Source of the DNA: Trematomus loennbergii | Taxonomy: Eukaryota > Chordata > Actinopteri > Perciformes > Nototheniidae | Length of the DNA stretch: 64,000 bases | NCBI GenBank assembly: GCA_012861695.1 | Contig: JAAOOA010000033.1 | Coordinates: 14,292,434 to 14,356,433, forward strand | Reading direction: 5' to 3' | Part shown: positions 63,001-64,000 of the stretch, one piece after another | Numbering within the stretch: the first letter of the stretch is position 1 | Layout: each line of letters opens with the position of its first letter | The notes under the pieces: generated by a model | Database searches by the model: none | What the model was told of the DNA's origin: nothing | Seen by the model: only the letters and a program-made list of their open reading frames with translations | Made by a program: the position numbers and the translations under genes

Positions 63001-63401
63001 CAAGTTGGATGAATAATGGAGATGAACTATAAGAATGGAAGAAGCATCAGAAGTTTATCGTCAGTGACTTCTCCGAAGGACTTCTGCACTGTAGCGACGG
63101 CAGAAACCTAAAGTGCAAACGGCTTAAACGGGAAGAATAAACAACCCTTATTCCAAAAGAAGAGCTTATTTCAAAGTAAGATTCTATGAAGATGAAGAAT
63201 TCCTAACACGCTTGTTAAATAAACACCTGTAAACCCAAAACAAAATGTATAAAAAGACACGCACAGGCAAGATTAGTACAGATAAAGAACAAACCTTCAT
63301 CCTCTCGATCCAGGAATCTGATTGGCCGGAGGTCGGAGACTCTTTTCCGTCTCTGGCTTTCCTCTTGCGAGGTCGCCCTCGTAGACTGAGAGACGGACAA
63401 C
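56423..63401 (-). CDS. arid6: ARID5-type AT-hook transcription factor (tentatively arid6), 5' part missing
   Basis: Eight exons on the minus strand encode about 650 residues of a nuclear DNA-binding protein. In order: AT-hook RGRPRKRK, ARID domain over four exons (from 'EEQTFLDQLFAYME' to 'LMLPYEEHL'), basic 'GRKPLQRGRKPGPK', AT-hook KRGRGRPPG, proline-rich region, and a C-terminal block with PLNLS and 'RAFLLSLPPFQVKFEEDLNG'. 'ELGG.AGSTSAATCTRRHYER' is diagnostic of the ARID5 branch, but the AT-hooks and C-terminus differ from ARID5A and ARID5B as I know them, which suggests the fish ARID6 gene. PLNLS resembles CtBP-binding motifs, and IKLE, VKFE and VKKE fit SUMO sites, so repression is a plausible role (inference). 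Exon phases all agree once one missing base near 62576 is allowed for; as written, the frame breaks in the ARID domain. The start codon lies beyond the right edge. Confidence 0.8.
57424..57954 (-). CDS. arid6: ARID gene, proline-rich exon
   Basis: Acceptor with a long pyrimidine tract ending cccctctgcag, donor GTGTGC; phase 0 at both ends (177 codons). It encodes 'PIQPAILVNMPLTPDLSPM', a proline/serine-rich middle with a His/Gln-rich stretch (HLHPLHQQHNH) and ends '..LPLNLDCSVQ', which joins smoothly to VCQLM of the next exon. Confidence 0.85.
58237..58350 (+). mobile_element. Fish MITE in ARID intron ('cttgtacttaagtaaaag')
   Basis: Contains 'tactcagatcttgtacttaagtaaaagta' and 'gttacaagaaaaagtcctgc', the same family as the insert at 44830-44965. 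Terminal repeats are not clear. Confidence 0.55.
58501..58698 (-). CDS. arid6: ARID gene, AT-hook exon
   Basis: Acceptor ctctgacag, donor GTAACG; phase 0 at both ends (66 codons). It encodes IVTPNGTLVVKRGRGRPPG, with the canonical minor-groove AT-hook core RGRP at 58642-58668, followed by a helix-prone, alanine/glutamine-rich stretch with an IKLE sumoylation-type motif. Confidence 0.88.
58728..58860 (-). mobile_element. L2-like LINE tail in ARID intron
   Basis: 'tttatttatatagcacatttcagacacaaaggcaattcaaagtgctttacac' is, in reverse complement, a common fish L2-type 3' tail (gtaaagcactttgaat...ctatataaat). A diverged piece of similar text lies at about 57088-57112 ('tttatttatatagcccaatatcac'). 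Confidence 0.6.
59281..59464 (-). CDS. arid6: ARID gene, ARID C-terminal end and basic exon
   Basis: Acceptor gtgtgtctcag, donor GTAAGT. It starts with one base completing an Arg codon, then LMLPYEEHLRAGG, the last helix region of the ARID fold, followed by a basic 'GRKPLQRGRKPGPKSQEKK' that may extend DNA contact, and an alanine-rich end. Confidence 0.88.
59577..59674 (-). CDS. arid6: ARID gene, ARID core exon
   Basis: Acceptor gtgtcacag, donor GTCAGA (98 nt). It encodes VTVDRLWKIVYNELGG, then CAGSTSAATCTRRHYE and two bases of Arg. This is the helix-loop-helix DNA-contact part of ARID5-type domains, with the conserved STSAATCTRRHYE. It is too short to stand out as an open frame and was placed from its splice borders and motif. 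Confidence 0.92.
59880..60150. repeat. AT-rich simple sequence with (CTA)n
   Basis: Runs of ataata and aata units, with (CTA)8 at 59966-59989. Intronic. Confidence 0.7.
60176..60212. repeat. 17-bp duplication
   Basis: gtgtcacattgtataat occurs twice in tandem. Confidence 0.85.
60708..60885 (+). mobile_element. Harbinger-like MITE, one-ended copy in ARID intron
   Basis: Begins TGGCGCGTTTCCACTACAG after TTA (60705-60707) and shares 'gtttttggttgcgtttccactt', 'cacagtttttctggcc' and 'cataaaatcg' with the 21.1-kb copy. The right arm and terminal repeat are absent, so the element is truncated. Confidence 0.75.
61088..61140 (-). CDS. arid6: ARID gene, short ARID exon
   Basis: Acceptor ctcttttcag, donor GTGAGTC (53 nt). 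It begins with two bases TT, completing an Ile codon if the previous exon ends in A, and encodes DLFKMYSVVKRLGGYKK, matching the 'INLWKIYKAVEKLGAYE' segment of ARID5 proteins. Phase 0 at its end. Confidence 0.9.
62120..62210. repeat. 35-36-bp tandem repeat with poly-G runs
   Basis: gctagtggagcacgctca recurs three times (62120, 62156, 62191); the first two copies are each followed by an ac(c/t)aac-type link and a G run of at least 12. It lies inside the hAT-like element that ends at 62420. Confidence 0.85.
62215..62420 (-). mobile_element. hAT-like MITE end, copy 2 (inverted)
   Basis: Ends tctatgtgggaaaccctg at 62420. In reverse complement it matches the copy at 23099 (CAGGGTTTCCCACA...gactttac, then 'ccgtcc.cgagcacgacg.catctgcgatc'). 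The far terminus was not recognised; the tandem poly-G block sits at its inner side. It lies in the ARID intron between 61140 and 62542. Confidence 0.6.
62542..62688 (-). CDS. arid6: ARID gene, first ARID exon, with 1-bp frameshift
   Basis: Acceptor after a C-rich tract (ccccccctcag), donor GTGAGT. It begins ENVMGSVEVGCEGSW, then PEEQTFLDQLFAYMERLGSP, the first helix of the ARID domain. From about 62577 downward the current frame reads STKSPTSASRR, whereas the +1 frame reads HKVPNLGFKK, the conserved 'ERVPHLGFKQ' position of ARID5. With one extra base in the 'ggacgg' at 62572-62577 the exon would end in phase 1 and join the next exon as an Ile codon. As written, the joined frame meets a stop soon after the next exon junction. 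Confidence 0.85.
63295..63401 (-). CDS. arid6: ARID gene, N-terminal AT-hook exon (first seen)
   Basis: Acceptor tcgtcgccgcag, donor GTTTGT (107 nt). It begins with two bases of a split codon, so at least one more coding exon lies upstream, beyond what I can see. It encodes CPSLSLRGRPRKRKARDGKE; RGRPRKRK at 63358-63381 is a classical AT-hook and also looks like a nuclear localisation signal. Confidence 0.82.
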
Positions 63402-63799
63402 CTGCGGCGACGAAAAACATTAAAAACAACTTGTAAGGACTCAAAGAATGAAAAAAATAACTATTTTATTCTAAAGAATCATTGAGAAGGGCAGGGGGTC
63501 CTTGATAAGCTGCGTGTGTGTAGGTGCATGCAAATTGAATTCATAGGCTGTACTCTTTTATCATACGTATCTCTTATCAGCTTTTAGTCACATTTTAGGT
63601 GCAACATGCCCGTTTTTAATGGCTTCACTTCACCTTCAGTTAAGGACTAAGGTGGTTGACCTAAATGTACAAACATTCATTATGTCTAATAAAACATAAA
63701 TAGTTTAAAGCTTTTCCTTCAGAAATACAAATGTGATTTTCTTACATCTAATAAATAGTTTAAATAAGCTTGATATATTTGACATGATTAACAAAACAA

Positions 63800-63992
63800 C
63801 TTTTTCCTTTTTACGTTTCATCCTTAGTTATTCTTATTGCTTTCTCTTTTTTTATTATAAATGTGTTTAATTGTTTTATGTCTTACATATATTTATGCTG
63901 CATTGTTGGAAGAGCCTGGGACTTAATATGTTCATTGCCATATATACACTGTAGCTACTGTGCCTATGACAATAAAGCCTTTGAATCTTTGA
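63800..63992 (+). mobile_element. LINE 3' UTR, 'tgttgga-agcct' family, copy 3
   Basis: Contains 'tgctgcattgttggaagagcctggga', 'tacactgtagctactgtgcctatgac' and 'aataaagcctttgaatctttga', the same order as in the tails near 37.3 and 28.1 kb. It is at the window edge, upstream of or inside the ARID gene's 5' part. No reverse transcriptase frame is attached. Confidence 0.65.
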
Positions 63993-64000
63993 TAACTACT

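Overview
This window reads as nuclear DNA from a ray-finned (teleost) fish. Coding density is very low, introns have GT-AG borders, long (GT)n, (TA)n and (TATG)n microsatellites are common, and the sequence is littered with repeat families typical of fish: L2/CR1/Rex-like LINE 3' ends, hAT-like and TTAA-flanked MITEs, and PIF/Harbinger-like MITEs with 3-bp target duplications. The two host genes encode vertebrate protein families. No bacterial or viral gene, CRISPR array, rRNA or tRNA gene was seen.

Two host genes are supported, both on the minus strand. (1) At 56423-63401 lie the last eight exons found of an ARID5-type transcription factor, tentatively arid6. It has an AT-hook, the ARID DNA-binding domain split over four exons, a second AT-hook, a proline-rich middle and a conserved C-terminal region carrying a PLNLS CtBP-type motif. 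All exon borders and phases fit except one: the first ARID exon (62542-62688) lacks one base near 62576, which breaks the reading frame inside the domain. The 5' end of the gene lies beyond the right edge. (2) At 40731-40813 is the first coding exon of a drebrin-family actin-binding protein (probably dbn1), with a strong start context and a GTGAGT donor inside the expected tryptophan codon. I recognise no later exon in the 40.7 kb to its left, so that stretch is most simply a very long first intron, or the remaining exons lie outside the window.

Layout. 1-40.5 kb: no host exon recognised; decayed LINE pieces (about 200-345, 4495-4640, 17611-18102, 22090-22575, 33175-33510, 36187-37350), LINE tails, several MITEs (7990, 13122, 21103, 23099, 29048, 35442) and a perfect 19-bp minisatellite (27541-27673). 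40.5-41.0 kb: dbn1 start and its promoter side. 41-56.4 kb: intergenic, with a 1.28-kb hAT insertion carrying a BED zinc-finger remnant between perfect 8-bp duplications (44208-45489), a 782-bp Harbinger-like element (45561-46342), a 378-bp TTAA MITE (53480-53857) and an RFX-type X-box (42903-42916). 56.4-63.4 kb: the ARID gene, with repeats in its introns. The window ends in a LINE tail of the same family as those at 28 and 37 kb.

I did not find a convincing new multi-gene system. The items most worth a second look are the ARID frameshift, the apparent 40-kb gap after the drebrin first exon, and the MITE families present in several size forms.
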